Of a DNA stretch of 64,000 bases, positions 32,846 through 40,150 are shown one piece after another. The number at the start of each line of letters is the position of its first letter. Position 1 is the first letter of the stretch. The position numbers and the translations under genes are program-made. The notes beneath the pieces were generated by a model that saw only the letters and a list, made by a program, of their open reading frames with translations, made no database searches and was not told the DNA's origin. The stretch spans positions 1 through 64,000 of the forward strand of contig CAIQEU010000023.1 in NCBI GenBank assembly GCA_903870905.1, given 5' to 3'. The stretch is from an uncultured Actinomycetes bacterium (GTDB lineage: Bacteria; Actinomycetota; Acidimicrobiia; Acidimicrobiales; RAAP-2).

Positions 32846-33214
32846 ATGTCCCCAGTTGTCCTCCAGGTGAAACGTCGAATGCTCGTCACTGCGGTGGGCA
32901 TCTTCGCCATTTCACTGAGTGCGGTGAGCGGGGTCACCGGAGCAGCTCCCGCGCATCGAGCAACCGGTCAAGCCACGTGGTACGTCGCCCCAGCGCATGG
33001 GCAGTACCCCGCTTCTCGGGTGTGCTCGTCGGCCACACTCCGCTTCGGCACCGTCGTCACGATTCGCAACCTCCATAACGGTCGAGTGGCCACCTGTGTG
33101 GTCGGTGATCGCAAGCCTTTCAACGCGGTACGTCTGGTCGACCTGTCGACGGGGGTGTTCACCAAGTTGGCACCGCTCGATGCCGGAGTCATTCCTGTTT
33201 CGCTGTCCTGGTGA
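32846..33214 (+). CDS. Exported RlpA-like double-psi beta-barrel protein
   Basis: A secreted protein of 122 residues. The signal region (VKRRMLVTAVGIFAISLSAVSG) ends near AAPA. The mature part is one RlpA-like barrel: ATWYVAPAHGQYPASRVCSSATLRFGT, then VTIRNLHNGR and the closing DLSTGVFTKLAPLDAGVIPVSLSW; the two cysteines may pair. RlpA proteins cut or bind naked glycan strands in peptidoglycan. Other actinobacteria place an Rpf resuscitation factor at this locus, so this may be its replacement. The stop overlaps the rsmA start in GTGA. Confidence 0.82.
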   Translation: MSPVVLQVKRRMLVTAVGIFAISLSAVSGVTGAAPAHRATGQATWYVAPAHGQYPASRVCSSATLRFGTVVTIRNLHNGRVATCVVGDRKPFNAVRLVDLSTGVFTKLAPLDAGVIPVSLSW

Positions 33215-34035
33215 CCCACTCTCGCCCCGGGATCCTCGAACTCCTCGACCGCCACGGCCTCTCGCCGAGTCGGGCGCTCGGGCAGAACTTCGTCGCTGAT
33301 CCCAACACCGTTCGCCGGATCGTGCGGTTCGCTGAGGTGACGAGCGACACCACCGTCATCGAGATCGGCCCTGGTCTTGGAAGCCTGACCTTGGCGCTGG
33401 CCGAGACGGGAGCGACCGTCGTCGCCGTCGAGATCGACCGACACCTCATTCCCGTGCTCACCGACGTCCTCGCCGGCACGGCTGCGACCGTGGTGCACGC
33501 AGATGCGCTCGAGGTGGACTTTCGATCGTTGATCGGCGCTGGCCCAGCGACGCTGGTGGCGAACCTCCCCTACAACGTCTCGGTCCCGCTCGTGATGCGC
33601 ATCCTCGAGGAGTTTCCCGAGATCACCTCCCTCCTCGTGATGGTCCAACGAGAGGTGGGGGAGCGCCTGGTTGCTCCTCCGCGCAGTGAGGCCTACGGAG
33701 CGGTCTCGGTCAAGGTGGCCTACTTCGCTCATGGCTCGGTGGTGGCGCGTGTTCCCGCATCAGTGTTCGTCCCAAGGCCGAACGTTGAATCCGTCCTCGT
33801 TCGCCTCATCCGCCATGAGGTTCCCGCCGCAGCGCAGGGTGTAGCGCCGAGTCGGCTCTTCGATCTCATCAAGCAGGCCTTCGGCCAACGGCGCAAGATG
33901 CTGCGGTCCACCTTGAAGGGGCTCCTCGACGACGCGGCGTTCGACCGGGCAGGCGTTGCTGGAACACGCCGGGCTGAAGAACTCGGGCTCGATGAATTCG
34001 CTGCGCTGGCCCGGGAGGCGACGTGGACCGGGTAG
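33211..34035 (+). CDS. rsmA: 16S rRNA dimethyladenosine transferase
   Basis: Dimethylates A1518 and A1519 of 16S rRNA (KsgA). It is 274 residues: ALGQNFVADPNTVRRIV, motif I VIEIGPGLGSLTLAL, and the catalytic NLPYNVSVPL, then VQREVGERLVAPPRSEAYG. The C-terminal helical domain includes AFGQRRKMLRSTL. The GTG start overlaps the RlpA-like gene and its end overlaps ispE by 13 bases. Confidence 0.95.
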   Translation: MTHSRPGILELLDRHGLSPSRALGQNFVADPNTVRRIVRFAEVTSDTTVIEIGPGLGSLTLALAETGATVVAVEIDRHLIPVLTDVLAGTAATVVHADALEVDFRSLIGAGPATLVANLPYNVSVPLVMRILEEFPEITSLLVMVQREVGERLVAPPRSEAYGAVSVKVAYFAHGSVVARVPASVFVPRPNVESVLVRLIRHEVPAAAQGVAPSRLFDLIKQAFGQRRKMLRSTLKGLLDDAAFDRAGVAGTRRAEELGLDEFAALAREATWTG

Positions 34036-34805
34036 TCGCACCAGCCAAGCTCACGACCTCGCTCGCCATGGTGGGCCTGCGCGGTGATGGCTACCACCTC
34101 CTCGACGCAGAGATGGTGACGATCTCCTTGGCGGACACGTTGACGATCACGCCGGAGGATTCAGGGTTCACCATGACCGCGAGCCGTGCGTCGCGCGCCG
34201 AAGGTCTGATCGACCCGACGCAGAACCTCTGCCTCGACGCACTGGCACTCGTTGGTCGCCAGGCCGCCATTGCCCTCGAGAAGGTGATCCCTGTCGGGGG
34301 CGGTTTGGGTGGAGGCTCGGCGGACGCCGCAGCAGTGCTCCGGTGGGCAGGCTGTGCGGATCTCACCCTCGCAGCGCAACTCGGGAGCGACGTCCCGTTC
34401 TGCGTCCTCGGTGGGCGAGCAGCGGTGTCGGGCGTTGGGGAGATCGTGACGCCACTCCACCATGAGGAGCGATCCTTCTGCCTGATCGTCCCTGACTGTG
34501 CAGTGTCGACGCCCGCGGTCTACCGAGCCTTCGATGCGGTTGGCGAAGAAGATTTCGGACAGGCCCACCGAAACGACCTCTACAAGGCGGCACTCACGGT
34601 CTCTCCAGCGCTCGCAACGGTCGTGGCGGCACTACGGACGCGAACCGGCCTGACACCATCGCTCGCAGGGAGCGGGTCAACGCTGTTCTATGAGGGCACG
34701 AGTGCGCAGATAGCGCTCGACCAGCCGTTGGCGGTCGACGGCATTAGCCTCGAGGTGTACGACGTCGTCACCGTGCCACCGGGGTGGAACGGCGAGGAAA
34801 AGTAG
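34023..34805 (+). CDS. ispE: 4-diphosphocytidyl-2-C-methylerythritol kinase
   Basis: A GHMP-fold kinase of 260 residues in the non-mevalonate isoprenoid pathway. Substrate motif VVAPAKLTTSLAMVGLRGDGYH, ATP loop IPVGGGLGGGSADAAA and late GSGSTLFY. Canonical IspE begins PAKINL; here the Ile-Asn-Leu is replaced by Leu-Thr-Thr, a small deviation. The GTG start lies within rsmA. The stop codon forms part of a terminator hairpin shared with the bS22 gene. Confidence 0.92.
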   Translation: MDRVVAPAKLTTSLAMVGLRGDGYHLLDAEMVTISLADTLTITPEDSGFTMTASRASRAEGLIDPTQNLCLDALALVGRQAAIALEKVIPVGGGLGGGSADAAAVLRWAGCADLTLAAQLGSDVPFCVLGGRAAVSGVGEIVTPLHHEERSFCLIVPDCAVSTPAVYRAFDAVGEEDFGQAHRNDLYKAALTVSPALATVVAALRTRTGLTPSLAGSGSTLFYEGTSAQIALDQPLAVDGISLEVYDVVTVPPGWNGEEK

Positions 34806-34820
34806 CCTTCGCTACTTTCC
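34796..34820. terminator. Bidirectional hairpin between ispE and bS22 stops
   Basis: GGAAAAGTAGC, loop CTTC and GCTACTTTCC pair over 10 bp with one bulged A. The arms contain both genes' stop codons. Short U-runs occur in either direction but inside the stem, so it is a weak intrinsic terminator. Confidence 0.5.
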
Positions 34821-34913
34821 GGCACGACGACGCTGGTGCCTCGTGGCCTTCAGCATCTTCTTGTGCTTCTTCTTACGCATGCGCTTACGGCGCTTCTTGA
34901 TGAGAGAACCCAT
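34812..34913 (-). CDS. Mini ribosomal protein bS22-like (33 aa, AURKAIP1/COX24 domain)
   Basis: A 33-residue, extremely basic protein beginning MGSLIKKRRKRMRKKKHKKM and ending KATRHQRRRAGK. This matches the actinobacterial small-subunit protein bS22, related to the AURKAIP1/COX24 domain of mitochondrial ribosomes. The ATG lies 10 nt after a TAGGGT box. It converges on ispE. Confidence 0.88.
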   Translation of the reverse strand: MGSLIKKRRKRMRKKKHKKMLKATRHQRRRAGK

Positions 34914-34923
34914 GAGGGTCGCT

Positions 34924-34929
34924 ACCCTA
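34924..34929 (-). promoter_or_regulatory. -10 box of the bS22 gene
   Basis: TAGGGT on the minus strand ends 10 nt before the ATG. Confidence 0.45.
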
Positions 34930-35004
34930 GCCTCTCTGGAGGGGTGCCTCAAACCACGGAGGTTCGCTCGTGCGCACCACCCAATCCTCTGGCACACTGC
35001 AGAC

Positions 35005-35370
35005 GTGGTACCAGTCATCCTCGCCCTCGACCACGTGCAAGTGGCAATCCCTGCGGGAGGAGAGGATCTGGCGCGGTCGTTCTACGTTGACCTCCTCGAA
35101 TTCACCGAAGTCGACAAGCCCGCAGCGCTCGCCGGACGCGGTGGCCTGTGGTTGTCCGCAGGACCGGTTCGGCTCCACCTCGGCGTCGACGACACCTTCC
35201 GCCCAGCCACCAAGGCCCACCCGGCATTCGTCGTCGGTGGCTTCGATGCCCTGCTCGATCGACTCGCGGCAACCGGGGTTTCGGCGCGGCCGGCCGAGGA
35301 GATTCCTGGCCTTCGTCGCGTCCACGTTTCTGACCCATTCGGGAATCGCATCGAGCTCATCTGTCCCTGA
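35005..35370 (+). CDS. VOC (glyoxalase/bleomycin-resistance) protein
   Basis: A 121-residue VOC protein. It begins ILALDHVQVAIPAGGEDLARSFYVDLLEFTEVDKP and ends RVHVSDPFGNRIEL, the two halves of the beta-alpha-beta-beta-beta metal cup. His9 and Glu near the C-terminus are the expected metal ligands. The GTG at 35005 is 6 nt after CACACT, a weak -10. The substrate is not predictable. tRNA-Gln follows. Confidence 0.8.
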   Translation: MVPVILALDHVQVAIPAGGEDLARSFYVDLLEFTEVDKPAALAGRGGLWLSAGPVRLHLGVDDTFRPATKAHPAFVVGGFDALLDRLAATGVSARPAEEIPGLRRVHVSDPFGNRIELICP

Positions 35371-35393
35371 GCCGCGAACCGCCACGCATGGCC

Positions 35394-35399
35394 TAGGCT
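35394..35399 (+). promoter_or_regulatory. -10 box of tRNA-Gln
   Basis: TAGGCT 13 nt before the mature 5' end, leaving about a 7-nt 5' leader for RNase P. Confidence 0.45.
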
Positions 35400-35412
35400 G
35401 AGGTCGTAGCAG

Positions 35413-35485
35413 TGGCGGGTAGTTCAGTTGGCAGAACGCCGGGTTTTGGTCCCGGATGTCAGGGGTTCGAATCCTCTCCCGCCAG
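35413..35485 (+). tRNA. tRNA-Gln (UUG)
   Basis: A 73-nt cloverleaf: acceptor TGGCGGG/CCCGCCA, D stem GTTC/GAAC, anticodon stem CCGGG/CCCGG around TTTTGGT with anticodon TTG, T arm AGGGG-TTCGAAT-CCTCT. CCA is not encoded; the bases after the discriminator G are CAA. Confidence 0.93.
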
Positions 35486-35809
35486 CAAGGTTGGGCCACG
35501 GTCGTGCAGCGACGCGAGATAGGCGTTGTAGGCGCTCAGGTCGTCTGCGGTTGCCTCGTCCTCATCGGTGGCACACGTTCGACGCGGTAACCGTCGCCGA
35601 CCATCTCTGCCCGTGAGGTCGCAGTAGGCGAACCACACCGCGTAGCAACAGAACACCGGCCACTCAACGACGTAGGCCCAACTGAGCCCGTTGCCGCCGA
35701 GGGCTCGGCCGAGTTGCCAGAAGAACGCCCAGATGAAGAGTCCGTTGAGGGCGAGCAGGGTGGTGATCGTGGCGACGATCCGCTTCGTGCTCGGACGCGT
35801 GGGCGTCAC
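35459..35809 (-). CDS. Small membrane protein, paralogue of the 27.8 kb gene
   Basis: A 116-residue protein with two hydrophobic segments (IVATITTLLALNGLFIWAFFW and WPVFCCYAVWFAYC) around WQLGRALGGNGLSWAYVVEWP, the same core as the protein at 27823-28191. The tail is hydrophilic and ends YNAYLASLHDRG, again like the paralogue. The last nine codons run antisense into the 3' half of tRNA-Gln, so the present C-terminus is tRNA-derived. The GTG overlaps the hydrolase stop. Confidence 0.72.
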   Translation of the reverse strand: MTPTRPSTKRIVATITTLLALNGLFIWAFFWQLGRALGGNGLSWAYVVEWPVFCCYAVWFAYCDLTGRDGRRRLPRRTCATDEDEATADDLSAYNAYLASLHDRGPTLLAGEDSNP

Positions 35810-36705
35810 GGACGGTGAATGAGGTCGTCGAGAAGGGCAGCGAGCTCGAGGGGGCGATCGCCCTGGACCGAGTGTCCAGCGCCATCGATTCGCACCACGC
35901 TGCCGGACGCTGCTGTTGCTTCAAACCTCGCTTCATCGTCGTCGTCGACGACCGACCCAGCCGCCATGCCTCGCACGAGGGTCACCGGTACCGTGAGTGA
36001 CCCGAGGGCCTCCCAGAGGAATCCGGGCTCGATCGATCGAGATGCCGCGACATCTCGGTGTCTGGCGTAGCGCCACTGCCAGCTCCCGTCGGGGAGCTGC
36101 TCAGCGTTGTGGAGGATCCCGCGTCGCAGCGACGCCACCGATCGCGATGGGTTGAACGCCCTCGTGCGTTCGAGGAGGTCGTCGAAACTGTCGAAGGTAG
36201 CGGGGCCCTGCACGAAATCGGTGATGTGCTTGGCCTTCTCGCCGTTTACCCCTGGGGTGATGTCGATGAGCACGAGGGACCGGACGAGGGTTGGGTGCGC
36301 GGCGGCGAGTGCGATGGCGGTGAGGCCGCCGAGCGACATGCCAACGAGGAGGGTTGGGGTAGGAGCGAGTTGTCGGATCGCCTCGGCGAGATCTGCAGCG
36401 TTGCTCACGGGGTCAAGCGCACCTCCTGCACCACCGTCGGAGTGACCGTGGCCGGGAAGGTCAATGCACAGCACTGGTCGGCTGAGGGCCAAGACGACGG
36501 TGTCGTAGGTATGCGCGTTCTGTGCTCCACCGTGGAGCAGCACGAGTGCTGGGGGTTCGCTCCCGAATCGAAGCGCCGAAATCCTCCTCCCGTCAGGCAT
36601 CGTCGCTGCGACGCGCTCGACCACTGGCGGACCAGTGAAAGGGATGCCGAATTCTTCGGCATTTTCGTGGAACAGCCCGAACTCGTCGTAGGGGAGACGC
36701 GTCAT
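35806..36705 (-). CDS. Alpha/beta hydrolase
   Basis: A 299-residue hydrolase. The oxyanion region is LVLLHGGAQNAHTYD, the nucleophile elbow GMSLGG (Ser), the acid is probably the Asp in the DDDDEA stretch or near SVVDD, and the base is His in DGAGHSVQGDRP. Closest in feel to haloalkane-dehalogenase-like or Est/PHB-type esterases. The ATG lies 6 nt after TAGGGT. It leads a two-gene operon with the small membrane protein. Confidence 0.85.
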   Translation of the reverse strand: MTRLPYDEFGLFHENAEEFGIPFTGPPVVERVAATMPDGRRISALRFGSEPPALVLLHGGAQNAHTYDTVVLALSRPVLCIDLPGHGHSDGGAGGALDPVSNAADLAEAIRQLAPTPTLLVGMSLGGLTAIALAAAHPTLVRSLVLIDITPGVNGEKAKHITDFVQGPATFDSFDDLLERTRAFNPSRSVASLRRGILHNAEQLPDGSWQWRYARHRDVAASRSIEPGFLWEALGSLTVPVTLVRGMAAGSVVDDDDEARFEATAASGSVVRIDGAGHSVQGDRPLELAALLDDLIHRP

Positions 36706-36711
36706 GAACTC

Positions 36712-36717
36712 ACCCTA
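36712..36717 (-). promoter_or_regulatory. -10 box of the hydrolase operon (leaderless type)
   Basis: TAGGGT on the minus strand, ending 6 nt before the ATG at 36705. Confidence 0.5.
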
Positions 36718-36733
36718 GAGGAGGTCACCGTGC

Positions 36734-36739
36734 TAGAGA
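36734..36739 (+). promoter_or_regulatory. Candidate -10 box of glmU
   Basis: TAGAGA ends 6 nt before the ATG at 36746. The last base departs from TANNNT, but the position matches the other leaderless genes. Confidence 0.35.
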
Positions 36740-36745
36740 AGAGCC

Positions 36746-37858
36746 ATGGCAGATAGCCCCCTCTCAGTGATCATTCTCGCGGCCGGAGAGGGTTCTCGGA
36801 TGCGCTCCAGCAGACCGAAACCACTCCACCACCTGTGTGGTCGGCCAATGATCGAGCACGTGGTCAACGCTGCTGCGGGAACCAGTCCAGACCGGGTCGT
36901 CGTCGTTGTTGGCCATCGCGGCGATTGGGTGTCAAAGGCGCTGATCGATCGATCGCCGAGCGGTGTCGAGCTCACCTTCGTCGAGCAGCCCGAGCAGCTC
37001 GGGACTGGGGACGCGGCGGCGGTCGGGCTGACTGGAGTTGCTGATCCGGAAGCCGATGTTCTGGTCCTCCCCGGCGACGCGCCGCTCCTTCGCCCAGAGA
37101 CGCTGCGTGACCTCGTGGCGACGCACCGATCGAGCGGTGCGGCAGCCACCCTCTTGACCGCAGTTGTCGACGACCCCACGGGATACGGACGCATTCTCCG
37201 CCGCAAAGACGGCGGTGTGGCCAGCATCGTCGAGGAACGTGATGCGAGCGCTGAGGAACGCGCCGTCACCGAAGTCAACACCTCGGTGTACTGCTTCAAG
37301 CGGAGTCTGCTCGCACCAGCGCTGCGGCGACTGCATCCGACGAACGCGCAGGGCGAGTACTACCTCACCGACGTGATCTCGGTCTTGGCGAGCGCTGGGC
37401 ACCTCGTGGCCGCGATCACCGTGGTGGACCCGACCGAAGTGGCAGGCGTGAACGACCGATCACAGTTAGCCGACGCCGAGCGCCATATGCGTCGCCGAAT
37501 CAACGCCGTATGGATGGGACGAGGGGTGACGATGTGGAGCCCCGAGCACACCTACATCGACTGCGACGTTCAACTCGACCCCGATGTGGTCTTGATGCCG
37601 GGAGTGATCCTCCAGGGTGCCACCACGGTTGCGAGCGGCGCGGAACTCGGACCCGACGTCGTGCTGCGTGACTGCGTCGTCGGTCGAGGTGCCGTCATCA
37701 CCTCCTCGACTGCTGAGTTCGCCACCATTGGCGAGCACGCCAATGTTGGCCCCTACGTGCACCTGACCGGCGACGATGAGGTACCCGCCCACGGCCGTGT
37801 CCGCCCGCAACGTCCAGCGATCACTTCACCACCGGAAGGCTCGCGCTCGGCGCGGTAG
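36746..37858 (+). CDS. glmU: GlmU-type UDP-GlcNAc pyrophosphorylase, acetyltransferase part cut short
   Basis: Makes UDP-GlcNAc from UTP and GlcNAc-1-P for the cell wall. The uridyltransferase domain is intact: LAAGEGSRMRSSRPKPLH, EQLGTGDAAA, LPGDAPLLRP, GYGRI, EVNTSVYCF and NDRSQLADAE. The C-terminal left-handed beta-helix starts normally (YIDCDVQLDPDVVLMPGVIL) but stops after the GPYVHL turn. The following 34 residues are unlike GlmU, and the residues that acetylate glucosamine-1-P (equivalents of E. coli Arg333, Lys351, His363, Asn386) are absent. The protein is 370 residues against the usual 450-490. No alternative frame supplies the missing part before prs. Confidence 0.85.
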   Translation: MADSPLSVIILAAGEGSRMRSSRPKPLHHLCGRPMIEHVVNAAAGTSPDRVVVVVGHRGDWVSKALIDRSPSGVELTFVEQPEQLGTGDAAAVGLTGVADPEADVLVLPGDAPLLRPETLRDLVATHRSSGAAATLLTAVVDDPTGYGRILRRKDGGVASIVEERDASAEERAVTEVNTSVYCFKRSLLAPALRRLHPTNAQGEYYLTDVISVLASAGHLVAAITVVDPTEVAGVNDRSQLADAERHMRRRINAVWMGRGVTMWSPEHTYIDCDVQLDPDVVLMPGVILQGATTVASGAELGPDVVLRDCVVGRGAVITSSTAEFATIGEHANVGPYVHLTGDDEVPAHGRVRPQRPAITSPPEGSRSAR

Positions 37859-37861
37859 CGT
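37856..37861 (+). promoter_or_regulatory. -10 box of prs overlapping the glmU stop
   Basis: TAGCGT begins with the glmU stop codon TAG and ends 7 nt before the prs ATG. Confidence 0.45.
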
Positions 37862-37868
37862 GACGCCC

Positions 37869-38843
37869 ATGGACCTCGTTCCCCGCCGCCACCTCCAGAT
37901 CGTCTCGGGACGATCGCACCCCGCGCTCACTGAAGCCATTGCTGGCCACCTCGGGGTGACGCCGAGTGAAGCCAACGTGCGGACCTTCGCCAACGGCGAG
38001 ATTCACTGCAGGTTTGACGCGTCGATCCGAGGCGCCGACGTGTTCATCATCCAAACCCACTGTGGCCCGGTGAACGAAACCGTGATGGAGCACCTGATCA
38101 TGATCGACGCGGCGAAGCGGGCGTCTGCGAAACGGATCACGGCCGTCATCCCGTACTACGGCTACTCCCGCCAAGATCGCAAGGCAACGGGTCGCGAGCC
38201 CATCACCGCCAAGTTGGTGGCCGACATGCTCACCGCAGCTGGCGTGAACCGCATCCTCTCCGTCGACCTCCACTCAGGTCAGATCCAGGGCTTCTTCGAC
38301 TGCCCCTTCGACCACGTCACCGCTGCTCCCGTGCTCATCGACTACCTGCGAGACCGCATGGGCGACAACGCCGTCATCGTGACGCCTGATGCTGGCCGCG
38401 CCAAGGTTGCCGAGCGCTACGCCAACCACCTCGGCGTCGACATGGCCCTCGTGCACAAGACGAGGCCCAAGGGCACGGCGAACCAGGTCCAAGCCCTTCA
38501 GGTCGTCGGCGATATTGAGGGCAAGCGCTGCATCTTGATTGACGACATGATCGACACTGCGGGCACCATCTGCGCAGCAGCTGATCTCCTCGTCGAGGCA
38601 GGAGCTGCGGAGGTCTGGGCGTTGGCCACACACGGCGTGCTCTCGAACCCAGCAACGGAGCGCCTCAGCAACTCGACGTCTATTTCCAAGGTGGTCATCA
38701 CCGACACCCTGCCGATTCCGTCAGGTCGCCACTTCGACAAACTCGAGATCCTCTCGGTTTCTCGGCTCATCGCCGACACCATTGGTGCCGTGTTCGAAGA
38801 GACCAGCGTGTCGGAAATCTTCGGCGGCGAGAACCTCGCCTAA
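37869..38843 (+). CDS. prs: Ribose-phosphate pyrophosphokinase
   Basis: Makes PRPP from ribose-5-phosphate and ATP. It is 324 residues. The landmarks are RTFANGEIHCRF, the flexible loop PYYGYSRQDRK, SVDLHSGQIQGFF, PDAGRAKVAERYA, and the PRPP loop ILIDDMIDTAGTICAAADLL. The start is the ATG at 37869, 10 bases after glmU. The glmU-prs pairing is widespread in bacteria. Confidence 0.95.
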   Translation: MDLVPRRHLQIVSGRSHPALTEAIAGHLGVTPSEANVRTFANGEIHCRFDASIRGADVFIIQTHCGPVNETVMEHLIMIDAAKRASAKRITAVIPYYGYSRQDRKATGREPITAKLVADMLTAAGVNRILSVDLHSGQIQGFFDCPFDHVTAAPVLIDYLRDRMGDNAVIVTPDAGRAKVAERYANHLGVDMALVHKTRPKGTANQVQALQVVGDIEGKRCILIDDMIDTAGTICAAADLLVEAGAAEVWALATHGVLSNPATERLSNSTSISKVVITDTLPIPSGRHFDKLEILSVSRLIADTIGAVFEETSVSEIFGGENLA

Positions 38844-38858
38844 GTCGACACGGTCGAG

Positions 38859-38887
38859 TTGGAGGTTGGCTGAACTCCGGCTAGGCT
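38859..38887 (+). promoter_or_regulatory. Promoter of rplY
   Basis: TTGGAG at 38859-38864, a 17-nt spacer and TAGGCT at 38882-38887. Transcription should start near 38894, giving a leader of about 48 nt with GAAGGAG at 38929-38935. Confidence 0.5.
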
Positions 38888-38941
38888 TGCACAGCCCGAG
38901 TGGACCTCGTCCGTCGGCGGAATCGCTCGAAGGAGTCTGAA

Positions 38942-39526
38942 ATGCCCGAGTTCACCCTGAACGCCGAGATTGGTCGCACGACTGGGTCAGCCGAGTCGCG
39001 CCGTCTCCGCACCGCTGGTCAAATTCCCGGTGTGCTCTACGGCCACGGGATTGCGCCGATTGCCATTGCCGTTGAAGGCAAGGCCCTTCGCAGTGCGCTG
39101 ACCACTGAGGCCGGCCTCAACCAACTGCTCGAGCTGAAGGCGGGCAACCAGACCTACCTCGCCATGGCCCGAGAGCTCCAGCGCCACCCCGTGCGCAACA
39201 CGGTCACCCACGTTGACTTCCAGATTGTGCAGCGTGACGAGCTCATGACCGCTGACGTTGCCCTGACCATCGTGGGCGACGCGGTGGATGTCCGCCACGC
39301 CGGTGGCAGCGTTGACCAGCAGCTCTTCACGTTGCACGTCTCAGCCAAGCCTTCTGACATTCCGACCTCGTGGGAAGTGGACATCACCGCCCTCCAGCCT
39401 GGTGGCGCAATTCGTGTCGCCGACCTGAAGCTCCCCGCTGGTGTGGCCGCAACGACCGACGGCGACGTCGTGATCGTGGCTGGCCACGCAGGTCGTGCAG
39501 GAGCTGACGCACCGGCTGAGGCCTAG
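38942..39526 (+). CDS. rplY: 50S ribosomal protein L25 (CTC form)
   Basis: A 5S-rRNA-binding protein of 194 residues: an N-terminal L25 domain (FTLNAEIGRTTGSAESRRLRTAGQIPGVLYGHG) followed by a TL5/CTC-type beta domain after about residue 95, which ends in an Ala/Gly-rich tail. The ATG follows GAAGGAG. The gene order prs-rplY-pth-mfd is standard in actinobacteria. Confidence 0.93.
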   Translation: MPEFTLNAEIGRTTGSAESRRLRTAGQIPGVLYGHGIAPIAIAVEGKALRSALTTEAGLNQLLELKAGNQTYLAMARELQRHPVRNTVTHVDFQIVQRDELMTADVALTIVGDAVDVRHAGGSVDQQLFTLHVSAKPSDIPTSWEVDITALQPGGAIRVADLKLPAGVAATTDGDVVIVAGHAGRAGADAPAEA

Positions 39527-39538
39527 TCCACCGTCGCG

Positions 39539-40150
39539 GTGCCGAGGGGCGACGAGTCCGTCCGGACTGGCACACGCGCTGACTTCCTCATCGTTGGTCT
39601 CGGGAATCCGGGCGCCGAGTACGACGGCACGCGCCACAACGTCGGCGCCGATGCCGTCCGCTTGGTCGCTGCTCGATTTGGACAGACCCTCCGGGTGGAG
39701 TCCTCGCTGAGGGCCTCCCACGCCACCGCGATGATCGGGGACGCTCGGTGCCTCTTGGCGGTCCCAACGACCTACATGAACGAGTCCGGAGCTGCCGTGA
39801 AGCCGCTGCTGCGACGTGCCGGAATCGAGACGATGGCGAACCTGATCATCGTCCACGATGAACTCGACCTCGACCCTGGTGTCGTGCGGGTGAAAGTGGG
39901 TGGTGGTCTCGCTGGTCACAACGGACTCCGGTCCATCACCGGGGTGCTCGCAACCCAGGACTACCTCCGTGTGCGCCTCGGCATCGGCAAGCCACCGAGT
40001 AAGGACCACGGAGCGAAGCACGTCTTGACCAAGGTCTCCAAGGCGGCGCGTGTCGACCTCGACCTCGCCACTGCGCTCGCTGCCGATGCGGTCGAAGCGG
40101 TGGTCGCGGCAGGGGTGGAGGCGGCCATGGGGACCTTCAACGCTCGATGA
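39539..40150 (+). CDS. pth: Peptidyl-tRNA hydrolase
   Basis: Recycles tRNA from prematurely released peptidyl-tRNA. It is 203 residues: LIVGLGNPGAEY with Asn23, GTRHNVG with catalytic His33, YMNESG with Asn81, and HDELDL with Asp107. The start is a GTG 13 bases after rplY; the first 14 residues before the fold are extra. The stop overlaps the mfd ATG. Confidence 0.94.
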   Translation: MPRGDESVRTGTRADFLIVGLGNPGAEYDGTRHNVGADAVRLVAARFGQTLRVESSLRASHATAMIGDARCLLAVPTTYMNESGAAVKPLLRRAGIETMANLIIVHDELDLDPGVVRVKVGGGLAGHNGLRSITGVLATQDYLRVRLGIGKPPSKDHGAKHVLTKVSKAARVDLDLATALAADAVEAVVAAGVEAAMGTFNAR

